Assembly (NCBI GenBank): GCA_021018815.1
Contig: JAITYX010000003.1
Span: 12,853,501-12,917,500 of the forward strand
DNA from: Talinum fruticosum
Lineage: Eukaryota; Streptophyta; Magnoliopsida; Caryophyllales; Talinaceae
Length of the DNA: 64,000 nt
Direction: 5' to 3'
Shown here: positions 36,410 through 47,677 of the stretch, one piece after another
How positions within the stretch are numbered: position 1 is the stretch's first letter
Layout: the number at the start of each line of letters is the position of its first letter
Notes under the pieces: model-generated
The model's database searches: none
What the model was told of the DNA's origin: nothing
Seen by the model: the letters and a program-made list of their open reading frames with translations, nothing else
Made by a program: the position numbers and the translations under genes

Positions 36410-36869
36410 GAGAAAGAAATGTCCTTCGAGTATCCATTATGACCCACCTATCCGACGGTCGCCTCGGACCGGTGTGACTATTCTCGCTCTCCAACGGCTA
36501 GAATTCCAGTGTACTGTCTTTTAACAGCTAGTTCTCCGATCGATACGCGAGAGAGGGAGAGAGAGAGAGAGAGGAAAAGAGAAATTTTAAAAGAAATTTA
36601 TGAAATTCTCCACTAATCTAGAGATGATTTTAGAAGTTTGATGTCCATTTTTCTCAAAAGCCGAGTCGGACTCGGTAAAGTTTCCGAGTGACTCAAAAAC
36701 CGTAAACAAATAATAACTCATAGCTCGAGTATCACCGGGTCAACTAAATTAGTTGTTATTAAGACAAAGAAAGGACAACATATAACACATAATCATGCGA
36801 GATAATTTCACTTAGAATAGCACATAATTATGCATTTATCATGCCAAGTTCATTCCTAATAAAGCAAAA

Positions 36870-39269
36870 CTGATCCTTTCTTAGTGGCTTAGTAAAGATA
36901 TCAGCTAGTTGAAGTTTGGTAGGAATGAATTCAAGTTCAATATCACCTTTTTAGAATGGTCTCTTAGAAAATAATGCCCGACCTCAATATGCTTTGTCTT
37001 TGAGTGCTTGAACTGGATTCTTAGTGATGCTGATTGCACTCGATTGTCACATTTGATTGGAATTGATCTAAATGAAAGTCCAAGATATCTCAAGTGTTGC
37101 TTAATCCATAGAATCCGAGCACAACATGCTCCAGCTACAATATACTCAGCTTGACCATTGATAGAGCAACCGAGTTCCGCTTCTTTGAGTGCCAAGATAT
37201 AAGGGATTGACCCGAAACCGGCGAGCTCTCGAGGTGCTATTTCTATCAACCTCATATCCAACATAATCAGCATCCGAGTATCCAGTGAGGGTCAGTTTTG
37301 AGTCTCTTAAAAACTATAGACTTAGATTCCGAGTCCCTGCAATATATCTCGAAAATTCTCTTCACCGTAGTGAGATGTAATTCTTTTGGATTAGCTTGAA
37401 ATCTTGCACACGAGACATACACTAAACATTATATCTGGCCTACTGGAAGTAAGATATAGCAGAGATCCAATCATACCTCGATAGAGTTTCGATCTACTGC
37501 TTTACCTTTTCGTTTAAGTCCGGTTTTATCGCTGCTACTCATCGGTGTTGCTTGTATGTTTTGCATCTTGAAGCTTGTATTTCTTCAGCAACTCCTTGGT
37601 ATACTTTGATTGATAGACATAGATGCCATCTTTGTGTTGCTTGATTTGTAGTCCAAGGGAGAAATTAAGTTATCCCATCATGCTCATTTGGAATTCCTCT
37701 CATGAACTCGAAAAATCTCGATAGAGATTTTCATTAGTAACTCCAAAAATTATATCATCAACATAAATTTGAGCAATAAGAAAGTCTTTCCCCTTGGTTT
37801 TTATGAAAAGAGTTTTGTCAATCTGAAATCTTTTAAAATCATTTTCAACTAAGAAGCAGCTCGGTCTTTCAAACCAAGCTCTTGGAGCTTGTTTGAGACC
37901 ATAAAGAGCCTTTTGCAACTTGAAAACATGATTTGGAAATTCTGAGTTTTCAAATCCAGGGGTTGCTCAATATAGACTTCCTCTTGAATAAAACCATTAA
38001 GAAAAGCACATTTGACAACCATTTGATACAATTTAATGTTCATGCTTGATGCAAATGCTAATAGGATTCTAATTGCTTTAATTCGAGCCACTTGGTGCAA
38101 AGGTTTCCCCACAATCAATTCCTTCTTCTTGATTGTAACCTTGAACCACATGTCTAGCCTTATTTCGACTACCAACCCTTCCTCATCCAGTTTGTTCTTG
38201 AAAACCCATTTGGTTCCTATCACTTGGGTGGTCGGAAGGTCATTTTGTCGAGTCTAGACTTGGTTTCTTTCAAATTGATTAAGTTCCTCTTGCATGGCCT
38301 TTACCCATTCAGGTTTATTTAGGGCCTCTAGTGCATTTGTGGGTTTAGTTAATGATATGAATGCAGTGAATGCACATAGATTTTGGAAAGAAGAACAAGT
38401 TCTTTCCCCACTGTTGATATCGAGACAAAATGTTTTCGAGTGGGTGACTTGTAGCATATTTGAATGCTCTACCTGTTCTCTCGGTTCACCATATCTGTAG
38501 GGTGAATTGGTTGATCTTCAGTGATCCGATCCGATTGAGCTTGCTCATCCGGTTGACTTTCAGCATTCCGAGCTGACCCTTGAGCTGATTCGGTCCGAGT
38601 CATGGTATTCCGAGTTACCTCATTTTGAGTTGCTTTTCCTTGACTCTTTCGAGCTCATCTTCAATAAGATCATCTTCATTTCAGTCCGAGTTTCAAGTCC
38701 GAGAATGTTGACTCACTTGGTTTTCCCTAATAAATCTCATCAAAAATAACATGCATGCTTTCTTCCACTTTATTAGTTCTTTTATTGAAAATGCGATATG
38801 CTTTACTATGAGATGAATAACCAAGAAAAATACTTTCATCCGACCGAGCATCAAACTTAGTAAGGTGATCCTTACCATTATTGTGAACATAACACTTACA
38901 TCCAAAGGGTTTGAAGTATAAAATGTTGGGTTTCTTCCCTTTGTAGATCTCGTATGGAGTTTTCTTCAGGATGGGTCCGATAAGGCATACTGTTCGGTGT
39001 GTAGTTTGCTGTGTTGACTGCCTCAGCCCGAAATAGTAAGGCGGATCATGTTCAATCATCATTGTCCTTCCTATTTCTTCAAGAGTTCTATTCTTTCTCT
39101 CCACTACTCCATTCCGTTGAGGAGTTCTTGGTGCTGAGAGGTTATGGGAGATACCATTCTTATCACGGAACTCCGAAAATTCCGAGTAATCGAACTCCCT
39201 TCCATGGTTAATTCGAATTCTTCTAATTTGAGCCTAAGACTCAACTTGAATTTTCTTGCAGAGATTGCT
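36870..39269 (-). pseudogene. Copia pol, 3' part: integrase C-terminal half, reverse transcriptase, RNase H
   Basis: Downstream of the solo LTR at 39270, the minus strand reads the integrase core end ('ERKNRTLEEIGRTMMIEH', about 39090; 'YFKPFGCKCYVHNNGK', about 38890) and a hydrophilic linker. Then comes reverse transcriptase (about 38230-37600: 'GTKWVFKNKLDEEG', '[12 protein letters not shown]', catalytic 'YVDDIIFG' near 37760). RNase H follows (about 37370-36905: 'EYIVAGACCARILWIKQHL', 'SKTKHIEVGHYFLRDH'). Frames change between these blocks. These enzymes copy the element RNA and integrate the DNA. The order integrase before reverse transcriptase is diagnostic of Copia. Confidence 0.88.
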
Positions 39270-42152
39270 TGTAACAACCCAACTTTAAAATGTATTATAT
39301 CTAATACGTTCAATTATAAAAAGCGCGTGCATTTCAATTCCAAAATATTTTCATATCATATATATATGTATCAAAATTTTTATTGCGGGACCTAGATATG
39401 AACTACAACAACCGATGGCCGACATTTCTCGTAAAATTTCAACATATTATCTAATACTTATATTCACATAAGCCATATTTAAATCCCTAACTTAGATCAT
39501 AAATATTTTCTAATGAAGTTCAAACTTTATACATATATATACATACATAATAGCTACATAAACAATTAGCACAATTTATGAACAACTAATCAAACAGCCA
39601 AATATCAATCTCAAGAAGTAATTTGCTAATAAAATTAACCTAACCTAAATTATAGACAATCACATACTTTAAAGCACATTAGAAAAATAACAATAAAACT
39701 ATAATATTAACAAAAACAATAATAGAAAAAAAATGATAAAAATTATAACTATAAAAATAAAAATGAAAATAAAAAAATAAAAATGGATAAGTACAATGAC
39801 AATGCTGGTGATAAGCATAATAATCCAGATAATCATCAAATATTAATTTGGATAGATAATGAATTTGTAGGTCTAATAGGAAATTGCCATCAAATTACAC
39901 TAACCCTAATTCTAAGCTAGCCAAATCACCCCAACAAAACATGAATCATGAGCTAAGTGTCAAGCAAGGATTAATATAAATAGCCAGCTAACCCATGTAG
40001 ATAAGCACCACAATTAGTATAAATAGGCTTGATTAAATCAGAAAAATCCAACCCAAAAATATGATTTTACCCCATTTTCTCTCTCCTCCCTCACCTGCCC
40101 AGCACCACCACTTCGGCCACATCCACAGCCGGCCACCAACCCCTATAGCCGGCCAACTCCAACCATAACCGTTCACCACCTTGCACTGAGTCCATAGCCA
40201 CTTTCAGTCCAGCCCACCGACCACCACAGCGCCGGAAAAGCCAAGCCAAAACTACCCTAATCACCAACTTTTCACCTTATCTTTTGTATCCTCACCCTCA
40301 CTTCTAGCCACCACCACAACCACCACGGGCGCCACCTGCCTCCCGTCACCAGCCAGACTTGCAGACCACTCATCACTGCCCCTAACGCCACCCACCGGAC
40401 CACCACAACGGCCACCAAGCACACACTTTTTCTCTCTCCTTTTATGCCCTAAAAACCCACATTCCTTGAAAACCTAAGCCACCACCAGCCACCATCACTG
40501 CCACCAGCACCACTTCTGCCGCCTGAGCACCACCTCTGCCGCCTGAACGCCGCTCCTGCCGCCACCGTGGCCACCAGCAACCACCATCACCTTGGCCTCC
40601 CTTCACTCTTTTTAGGTGAACCCTAAACCCTAAGCTTTGATAATTTAAAGTTTTCAATATTTAAGTTAATCATTTTTATAAATAACAAGGAATTAACTTA
40701 GCCAAGAAAATAAAATTGAAGTTATACATGCATAGTTTAGTTAAGGTAAAAATTCAGATTAATCTTACTAGAGTCATAACTAAATTATTCTAGATAAAAA
40801 TAGCATAATAAAATTAAAATAGTTCATTACAAAATAATTCATATAATGCATGCATAATTTAGTTTAGATAATTTTAGTAGAATTTATGGTTCAATAATTT
40901 TAGAAGGAATAAGAATAAGCATAAATAAGGTTAATTAGCTCATTATGTGCATGCTTAATAAATAGACAAAATATTGACATAGCTATAACTTAGATGACTA
41001 ATTTCCTAAATACATGCTTAAGTAAATGAATTAATAATTAAGTTAGTAAAAACATAATAAATAATGCATATCAGCAAGAATTCATGAAATTATTAGTAAA
41101 TAAGTTAATAGTGTTATTATGCATGTTTAGATTCTATAAGTTCATAGCAAATAACTATGTGCATTCATAAGTAGAGGTAGCTTAACACATAAATTAGAAA
41201 TAAAAAGTAAAGCTTGAACAAACTAAGAATATAAGATGTAGATCATGTTAAAGATAAATCATCATAACTAAGGGTATAAGATAGGTCATTATTAAACCTA
41301 AATCAAGGAATATAAGTCCTAAACAAAACCTTACTCTACTAACTCTTATTTAAGGCCATCGGTCAACGTACGTTCAAGGGTCCTGCTCAAACATCACAAG
41401 GAAAGGAATCAAGTTCAAATCATCAACCAATTTCAATTCATCGAGTACGTTCATTGATCGTGCCCTTCAATGTTTTATTTACAAATCAAGGCCCGATATG
41501 GCCGACATCAACAACAACAAGGAATCATTTGCAAACAGTATTTGCCATATAAAAGTGGGCCCGCCCATCATTACTTCACCATTGTTCAAAGTCGGCACAC
41601 CGTAAGCTGCGCCGCACCAACTGGACTTCCCGATCGGTCCGGGTGTGTACACATTTAGGGAAACCCGATGATCGCAAGGGTCACCACACGAGATAATTAA
41701 TTAGCAACGAGTTTACATTGTTCACTCTCCCTCATTTACAAATGAATTGAAATGCATGCGCTCAACTCAACTATTTCATAACCTTTATTTTACAGACATG
41801 ATAATGGACGTATTGAGCTTCGGCTCACATTTCGAAAATGTTTTCTTGTTTTGTTTTAGGTAAGATGTTGAAGGTATGAAGCAAAGGTCTATTCAGGACT
41901 TAGAGGCTCGCAATAGCAAGTTGGGATATTAGTGGTCAAGTGAAGTTGATTTCGTATCGGGTTTAACATGTACTTGTTGCATAATTTGTAGTTTCCTAGC
42001 AAGGTATAACCTTGGGTAAAATGCATACAAGCCTTGCCCTTTCCTCTGTTAAGGGCGGCGGTAATGTCCCTAACCTCCTTTCCACTGCGCTAATCATCGG
42101 CTAGTGGTTTATTTAGACTAAAACCAGGTGATTACGGGTTTGGGGCGTTACA
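39270..42152 (+). mobile_element. solo LTR, TGTAACAACCC type, inside Copia integrase
   Basis: It starts TGTAACAACCCAAC and ends GGGGCGTTACA, with no coding sequence over its 2883 bp. Flanks are TTGCT (39265-39269) and TTCGT (42153-42157), an imperfect 5-bp duplication. The Copia integrase reading resumes on the other side, confirming an insertion. It has the same type of ends as the LTR at 23535 but little internal similarity, and instead of a purine tract it carries a CCACC-rich block at 40080-40620. Confidence 0.8.
40080..40620 (+). repeat. CCACC-rich low-complexity block in the solo LTR
   Basis: Plus strand rich in CCACCACC, CCGGCCACC and GCCGCC. The minus-strand 71-codon Gly/Arg-rich frame here is a by-product of composition. 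Confidence 0.7.
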
Positions 42153-42263
42153 TTCGTCGAACTCTTTGAAAGCTTCATTTTTGTGCTTAACAAAACAAAC
42201 CCAGGTAAATCATGAATAGTCATCAGCAATCACATGTACATATGATTAACCTCCGAGACTCTT
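42153..42263 (-). pseudogene. short Copia integrase piece between two insertions
   Basis: These 111 bp read the integrase core region on the minus strand ('WVCFVKHKNEAFKEF'-like), matching 58820-58930 of the plus-strand Copia. It joins the sequence at 47673 once the Gypsy element and one CTCTT are removed, and the sequence at 39269 once the solo LTR is removed. Confidence 0.85.
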
Positions 42264-43301
42264 TGATGTGTAGTGGCGGAAGCAAAGAAAAAGTGGAGAA
42301 AACCGCAAGAAGCACAACCGAGCGTAATGCGGCCTGCTTGCGCAATCTTGGCAGATTGGGGAAATGGAGGGGCAAAAGTGCTTGGTCTTGGCTGAAATTT
42401 GGTAGGAAGGATGGTAACTGGTAATGGTTGATTGTGACCAAGTTTCGTGAATTTTGGATAAGAGGAAGGCCTTGATCTGCACGCCAGAAGTGAACAGCGC
42501 TGCACTCGGACGTACAGGCTGATATCTTCTGTTTGGATCAAGGGTGGAGGATGGAGGGTTTCTTGGATGGAGCTGAAAATTGGAGGAATGGTAGTAGATG
42601 GACTGGAAGGATTGTGGTTAAAATTTGGAGTGAAATGGCTGGATAGATTGTGAGATATGAGGCGGCAAAGTGAGGGATAGAACCTTGACTCGGGCTTGGA
42701 TACAGAGAACACCACCGAGTGAATCAAGGGGCGCTCTTAAGTGGTCCGGATACAGCAACACCACCGGGACTCAAGAGACTCAAAGAACACCACCATGATG
42801 GCAAGCACGGATACAGCTTTGAGGATTCAAAAACGAGCAATCCAGACTCAAGAGTTTAAACTCAAATATATTCATCAAAGGTGTTTTACAATGCAAGCAC
42901 ATGAGCTGAATATATAATGCCTTGCCATGGCATCTTACATAACCGAATGTAGGCTAAAAATAAAGCAAAAACAAAATGTTAACTAACAATATTCCTTTCC
43001 CTTTCTCCAAGCCAAGCTAGGGTGAATTCTAGCCAAGCATTTGATGGTTAAGGAACATGTGGCCACGGTTGCTTCCTCCTTTGTCAAGATTCTAACAACC
43101 TTCCTTCACCATGATGTATGCTTCTAGAATGCTCCTTCTCTTGCTTGATTTATTTGTAGAAAGAAATATGGACCGACCAGCTTGCATTATTTTTGTACAA
43201 ACGTTCATTAACCCGTAGGTTATCATGCTAGCACTTCGTTTTGTACCATGGTAATGATGACACAAGGTTTTGGAGTCCATGTAGCAAGCAACTCTCCATC
43301 A
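42264..43301 (-). mobile_element. 3' LTR of the Gypsy element
   Basis: It runs TGATGTGTAGTGG to CTCCATCA on the plus strand, 1038 bp, and differs from the 5' LTR by a handful of substitutions and short indels, for example near 42320 and 42500. A conserved AT-rich GCTGAATATATAATGCC near 42908 is a TATA candidate. Confidence 0.95.
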
Positions 43302-43312
43302 TCCTTCCCCTT
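43302..43312 (-). promoter_or_regulatory. polypurine tract of the Gypsy element
   Basis: Minus strand AAGGGGAAGGA directly before the 3' LTR. Confidence 0.8.
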
Positions 43313-44595
43313 GTGAAAAGGAATTTGTCCTCAAATTCTCTAGAGTATCATCTTCAAAGTATGGTGAGAGATCGGCCACATTGAAAGTAGCGGATACTCC
43401 ATAGTCTCCGGGCAAATCCACTTTGTACGCATTGTCTCCAATCCGCTTCTAGCACCTCAAACGGTCCATCAGCTCGGGCATTAACTTGGACTTTCGTTTG
43501 GTCGAAATCTTTCTTTCCTCAAATGGACCCATACCAAATCTCCGGGACGAAAGATCATCCTCTTCTTTCCCTTGTCAACTTGCTCGTTTGTATTTGGCGT
43601 TGGACAGCTCAATTTTGGTTTTTACTTGCTCATGCATTCTTTGTATTTCCTGGACCCTTTTGACTCGCATCAATACTCGGCTTTTCAAGCATTCTCTCTT
43701 GGGGTTAAGTTAAGCGGAGTTATTGGGTCCATACCATAAACAACTTTAAACGGACTTAGCCCCGTTGTCTTGCTAGGAGCTCTATTGTAAGCAAACTCGG
43801 CGTGAGCTAGGAGTTGATCCCATGCTTTGGTGTTTGTTTTAATCAAAGACCTTAGTAGCACACCCAATGTCCGATTTGTTACCTCCGTTTGTCCATCCGT
43901 TTGAGGATGACATGTGGTACTAAATTTAAGTTTAGTCCCCAACTTTTTCCACAAGGTGAGCCAAAAATGGCTAAGGAATTTGCTTGTCTCGGTCCGACAC
44001 AATTGACTTGGGAACGCCATGTAACCTTACCACTTCTTTGAAGTATAGATCGGCAATTTGTGTGGCATCATTGGTTTTGTTGCATGGAATGAAATGAGCC
44101 ATTTTAGAGAAACGGTCGACCACTACAAAGATAGAATCCTTGTTTCTTTGTGTTCTCGGTAGCCCCAAAATAAAATCCATACTCACATCCTCCCATGGTT
44201 GAGCAGGTGTAGGTAACGGTGTATAGAGCCCTTGAGGTAGGGAGTGGCTCTTTGCCTCTGACACACCGCACAACGCTTCAATATCTCCCGCACATCACTC
44301 TCCATTCTCGGCCAATAGTAATGTTCACGCAACATGCCGACTGTCTTGTGGACACCAAAATGGCCAGCAAGTGCGCCACTATGCACCTCTCGGATGAGTA
44401 ATTCCCTTGTGCCACACCGAGGCACACACGGACGTGCTCCCTTAAAAAGATAGCCTCCTTGGATCAAAAAGTCGCCCTTTGGATGTTTAGAACAATCTCG
44501 AAATATTTCACAAAAATCCTCATCATTAGAGTACAAAGATTTCAAGTGTTCAAAACCAAGGACTTGAGTTTGTAATTGGAACAACAATAGGTACC
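43313..44595 (-). pseudogene. Gypsy integrase: zinc domain, catalytic core, GPY/F module
   Basis: The minus strand reads an H-H-C-C zinc domain ('HSGALAGHFGVHKT' to 'CAVCQRQRA', about 44390-44260) and the core '[16 protein letters not shown]' (first catalytic Asp, about 44180). It continues '[12 protein letters not shown]' (second Asp, about 44000), 'TCHPQTDGQTEVTNRTLG' (catalytic Glu, about 43890) and 'FAYNRAPSKTTGLSPF'. After 43685 a C-terminal GPY/F-type module is readable in shifting frames ('LVWVHLRKERF', 'ADGPFEVLE', 'NVADLSPYF') and no chromodomain is seen. At least three frame breaks occur (near 44230, 44000 and 43560). Integrase inserts the element DNA. Confidence 0.88.
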
Positions 44596-44935
44596 TCCTG
44601 GAAAGAGCATCCGCACCCTTATTCATTTTACCGGATTTATGTTTGATGGTGAAATGGAAAGTTTGCAAATACTCTACCCATTTTCCATGCCTTGGATTGA
44701 GCTTATGTTGCCCTTGGATGTATTTCAAAGCCTCATGATCCGAATGTAAAATGAACTCATTAGCCACAAGATAATGGCTCCAATGTTCCAAAGTCCTCAC
44801 AATGGCATAGAACTCTTTGTCATATGTTGAGTATTTCCTCCTTGGCTCGCTTAGTTTTTCACTAAAGAAGGCAATGGGTCGCCCTTCTTGAGAAAGAATT
44901 CGCCGATGCCTACACCCGAGGCATCACATTCTACT
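44596..44935 (-). pseudogene. Gypsy RNase H domain
   Basis: The minus strand reads 'KYSTYDKEFYA', then 'TLEHWSHYLVANEFILHSDHEAL' (here 23 residues split as TLEHWSHYL / VANEFILHSDHEAL), and 'QTFHFTIKHKSGKMNKGADALSRR'-type residues near 44610. These are the conserved Glu and Asp blocks of the RT-associated RNase H that degrades the RNA template. A frame break lies between this domain and the reverse transcriptase near 44930. Confidence 0.85.
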
Positions 44936-45990
44936 TCAAAAATCTTCTCAAAGCTTGGTAGAACAAGGACCGGAGCTTGTGATAATTTTTGCTTGATTGC
45001 TTCGAAAGCTTCTTGAGCTTTGGAGTTCCACCGAATGCACTCTCTTTGAGCACCTCGGTCATGGGAGCCATGATGGTGCTAAAGTCTTTGATGAATCTCC
45101 GGTAGAATGAAGCTAGGCCATGAAAACTCCTAACATCATGAATGCTGGCCGGGATGGGCCATGAACGGATGGCGTCTACCTTACTTTCATCCACCTTGAT
45201 TCCTTGCGCAGAGACAACATACCCGAGGAAGACTACCTCCGAAGTGAAGAATGTGCACTTTTGTAAGTTGCCCCATAGCTTCTCTCCTTCCAAAATCTTG
45301 AGGACTTGAGCAAGGTGATTGTAATGCTCTTCCTCATTTCTACTATACACCAAGATGTCATCAAAATGAACAACCACAAATTTGCCAATAAGTGGTCGGA
45401 ACACTTGATTCATGAGTCTCATAAAGGTACTTGGTGCATTGGATAAACCAAACGGCATGACCATCCATTCATAAAGGCCACCCTTAGTATTGAAAGCGGT
45501 CTTCCATTCATCCCCTTCTCGGATTCTAATTTGATAATATCCGCTCCTCAAGTCTATCTTTGAAAATATTTGGGACCCATGGAGTTCATCTAAGCATATC
45601 CTCAAGCCTTGGAATAGGATGTCTATACTTGATTGTGATTTTGTTTATGGCACGGCTGTCCACACACATCCTCATGGATCCATCCTTTTTAGGGACCAAC
45701 AAAGTTGGCACCGCACAAGGACTTCTACTCTCCCTTACGAGACCTTTTGCTACCAACTCCTCAACTTGCCTTTGGACTTCTTGGGCATCCTTGGGATTCA
45801 TCCTATAGGCGGGTTTGTTGGGTAGTATGGATCCCTGAATAAGGTCTATGTGGTGTTGGATGGTTCTTTGTGGGGGAAGGCCAAGAGGAATTTCATTTGG
45901 GAAAACATGGACAAATTTGGTTAAGAGTTCTTTGGCAAGGGGGTGGGCTGTTTGAGTAGGGCTCTCGGTCTCATTTGGTGTAAGGAGGAT
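44936..45990 (-). pseudogene. Gypsy reverse transcriptase
   Basis: It begins in the frame of the protease (Met 46554) with 'AYRMNPKDAQEVQRQVEEL' and '[19 protein letters not shown]' (about 45800-45620). After a shift near 45600 it continues with '[15 protein letters not shown]' (catalytic Asp of motif A, about 45555), '[17 protein letters not shown]' and '[14 protein letters not shown]' (catalytic Asp pair, about 45370), and the thumb. All catalytic residues are present but in two frames. Confidence 0.9.
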
Positions 45991-46554
45991 GAGTTCCTTG
46001 GAAGGCCGAAATTCATGCTGTTTAGATTTCAAGAAATTTTCTCCATAGGTGAGTAAGGGGTCGGTTTGGAGTGGAGGCTTTTGTGGGGTAGTTTCCAGAA
46101 TTTGGCTTGGTGACAAAGGAAGTAGGGTTATCCTTTTGTGATCCTTAACAAAGGTGTAAGTGTTTAAGAATCCGTCATGCATGACCCTTCTATCAAATAG
46201 CCACGGTCTACCAAGCAATACATGACAAGCGTCCATTGGAACAACATCACACCATACCTCGTCACAATAATTCTTGCCAATGCTAAATGAAATAAGACAC
46301 TTAGAATTGACTTGAAAATGTTCACCATGATTTACCCACCGAAGTTTGTATGGATGAGGGTGGGGTGTTGTGGGAAGCCCAAGCTTTTCCACCATGGTTG
46401 TGGAAGCTACATTCGTGCTACAACCTCCATCAATAATAATGGAGCACACCTTGCTATGCACGGTCCCTCTTGTGTGAAAAACATTTTCACGCTGCTCTTC
46501 TTTTGCTTTCGGAGTTCCGGTTAACGATCTTGTCAAAAACAAGTCGGAGTTCAT
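45991..46554 (-). CDS. Gypsy aspartic protease region, at the start of a gag-less polyprotein
   Basis: The frame 46554-45586 opens with Met, reads about 45 residues of linker, then 'VCSIIIDGGCSTNVAS' (about 46440), the retropepsin active site in its plant DGG-C form, and 'ACHVLLGRPWLF' (about 46225), the second conserved protease block. It continues in frame into the start of reverse transcriptase. The protease would normally cleave the gag-pol polyprotein. Here no gag precedes it: the PBS lies only about 70 bp upstream of this Met. Confidence 0.88.
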
Positions 46555-46622
46555 GGCTGGCTATTTCTTTTGGATTTTGGTTTTTTGTGGGAATGGACAC
46601 AATCACCCTAGGTTCAGAACTT

Positions 46623-46634
46623 GCTCTGATACCA
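46623..46634 (-). promoter_or_regulatory. primer binding site (initiator Met tRNA type) of the Gypsy element
   Basis: Minus strand TGGTATCAGAGC, the standard complement of plant initiator Met tRNA 3' end, four bases after the 5' LTR. Confidence 0.92.
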
Positions 46635-46638
46635 AAAA

Positions 46639-47672
46639 TGATGTGTAGTGGCGGAAGCGAAGAAAAAGTGGAGAAAACCGCAAGAAGCACAACCGGCGAA
46701 TGCAGCCTGCTTGCGCAATCTTGGCAGATTGGGGAAATGGAGGGGCAAAAGTGCTTGGTCTTGGCTGAAATTTGGTAGGAAGGATGTTAACTGGTAATGG
46801 TTGATTATGACCAAGTTTCGTGAATTTTGGATAAGAGGAAGGCCTTGATCCGCACGCCGGAAGTGAACAGCGCTGCACTGGATGTACAGGCTGATATCTT
46901 CTGTTTGGATCAAGGGTGGAGGATGGAGGGTTTCTTGGATGGAGCTGAAAATTGGAGGAATGGTAGTAGATGGACTGGAAGGATTGTGGTTAAAATTTGG
47001 AGTGAAATGGCTGGATAGATTGTGAGATATGAGGCGGCAAAGTGAGGGATAGAACCTTGACTCGGGCTCGGATACAAGCAACACCACCGAGTGAATCAAG
47101 GGCGCTCTTAAGTGGTCCGGATACAGCAACACCACCGGGACTCAAGAGACTCAAAGAACACCACCGTGATGGCAAGCACGGATACAGCTTTGAGGATTCA
47201 AAAACGAGCAATCCAACTCAAGAGTTTAAACTCAAATATATTCATCAAAGGTGTTTTACAATGCAAGCACATGAGCTGAATATATAATGCCTTGCCATGG
47301 CATCTTACATAACCGAATGTAGGCTAAAAATAAAGCAAAAACAAAATGTTAACTAACAATATTCCTTTCCCTTTCTCCAAGCCAAGCTAGGGTGAATTCT
47401 AGCCAAGCATTTGATGGTTAAGGAACATGTGGCCACTGGTTGCTTCCTCCTTTGTCAAGATTCTAACAACCTTCCTTCACCATGATGTATGCTTCTAGAA
47501 TGCTCCTTCTCTTGCTTGATTTATTTATAGAAAGAAATATGGACCGACCAGCTTGCATTATTTTTGTACAAACGTTCATTAACCCGTAGGTTATCATGCT
47601 AGCACTTCGTTTTGTACCATGGTAACGATGACACAAGGTTTTGGAGTCCATGTAGCAAGCAACTCTCCATCA
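46639..47672 (-). mobile_element. 5' LTR of the Gypsy element
   Basis: TGATGTGTAGTGG to CTCCATCA on the plus strand, 1034 bp, partner of 42264-43301. It is followed on the plus strand by the target duplication CTCTT. Confidence 0.95.
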
Positions 47673-47677
47673 CTCTT

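Larger units (their letters stand above)
42264..47672 (-). mobile_element. complete Gypsy element lacking gag
   Basis: Two near-identical LTRs (42264-43301 and 46639-47672) enclose 3337 bp of internal sequence. Exact 5-bp duplications CTCTT flank it at 42259-42263 and 47673-47677. The PBS and polypurine tract are in place. The internal region begins almost directly with the aspartic protease, so gag (normally over 1 kb) is absent. Pol order is protease, reverse transcriptase, RNase H, integrase. Such elements can move only if capsid is supplied by a relative. It sits inside the Copia integrase gene. Confidence 0.95.

Noticed and set aside
40442..40657. Gly/Arg-rich 71-codon minus frame
   Set aside because: Product of the CCACC-rich low-complexity block.
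42212..43280. Multiple frames on both strands, including a 165-codon minus frame
   Set aside because: They lie in the Gypsy LTR and recur in its other copies; LTR sequence, not genes.
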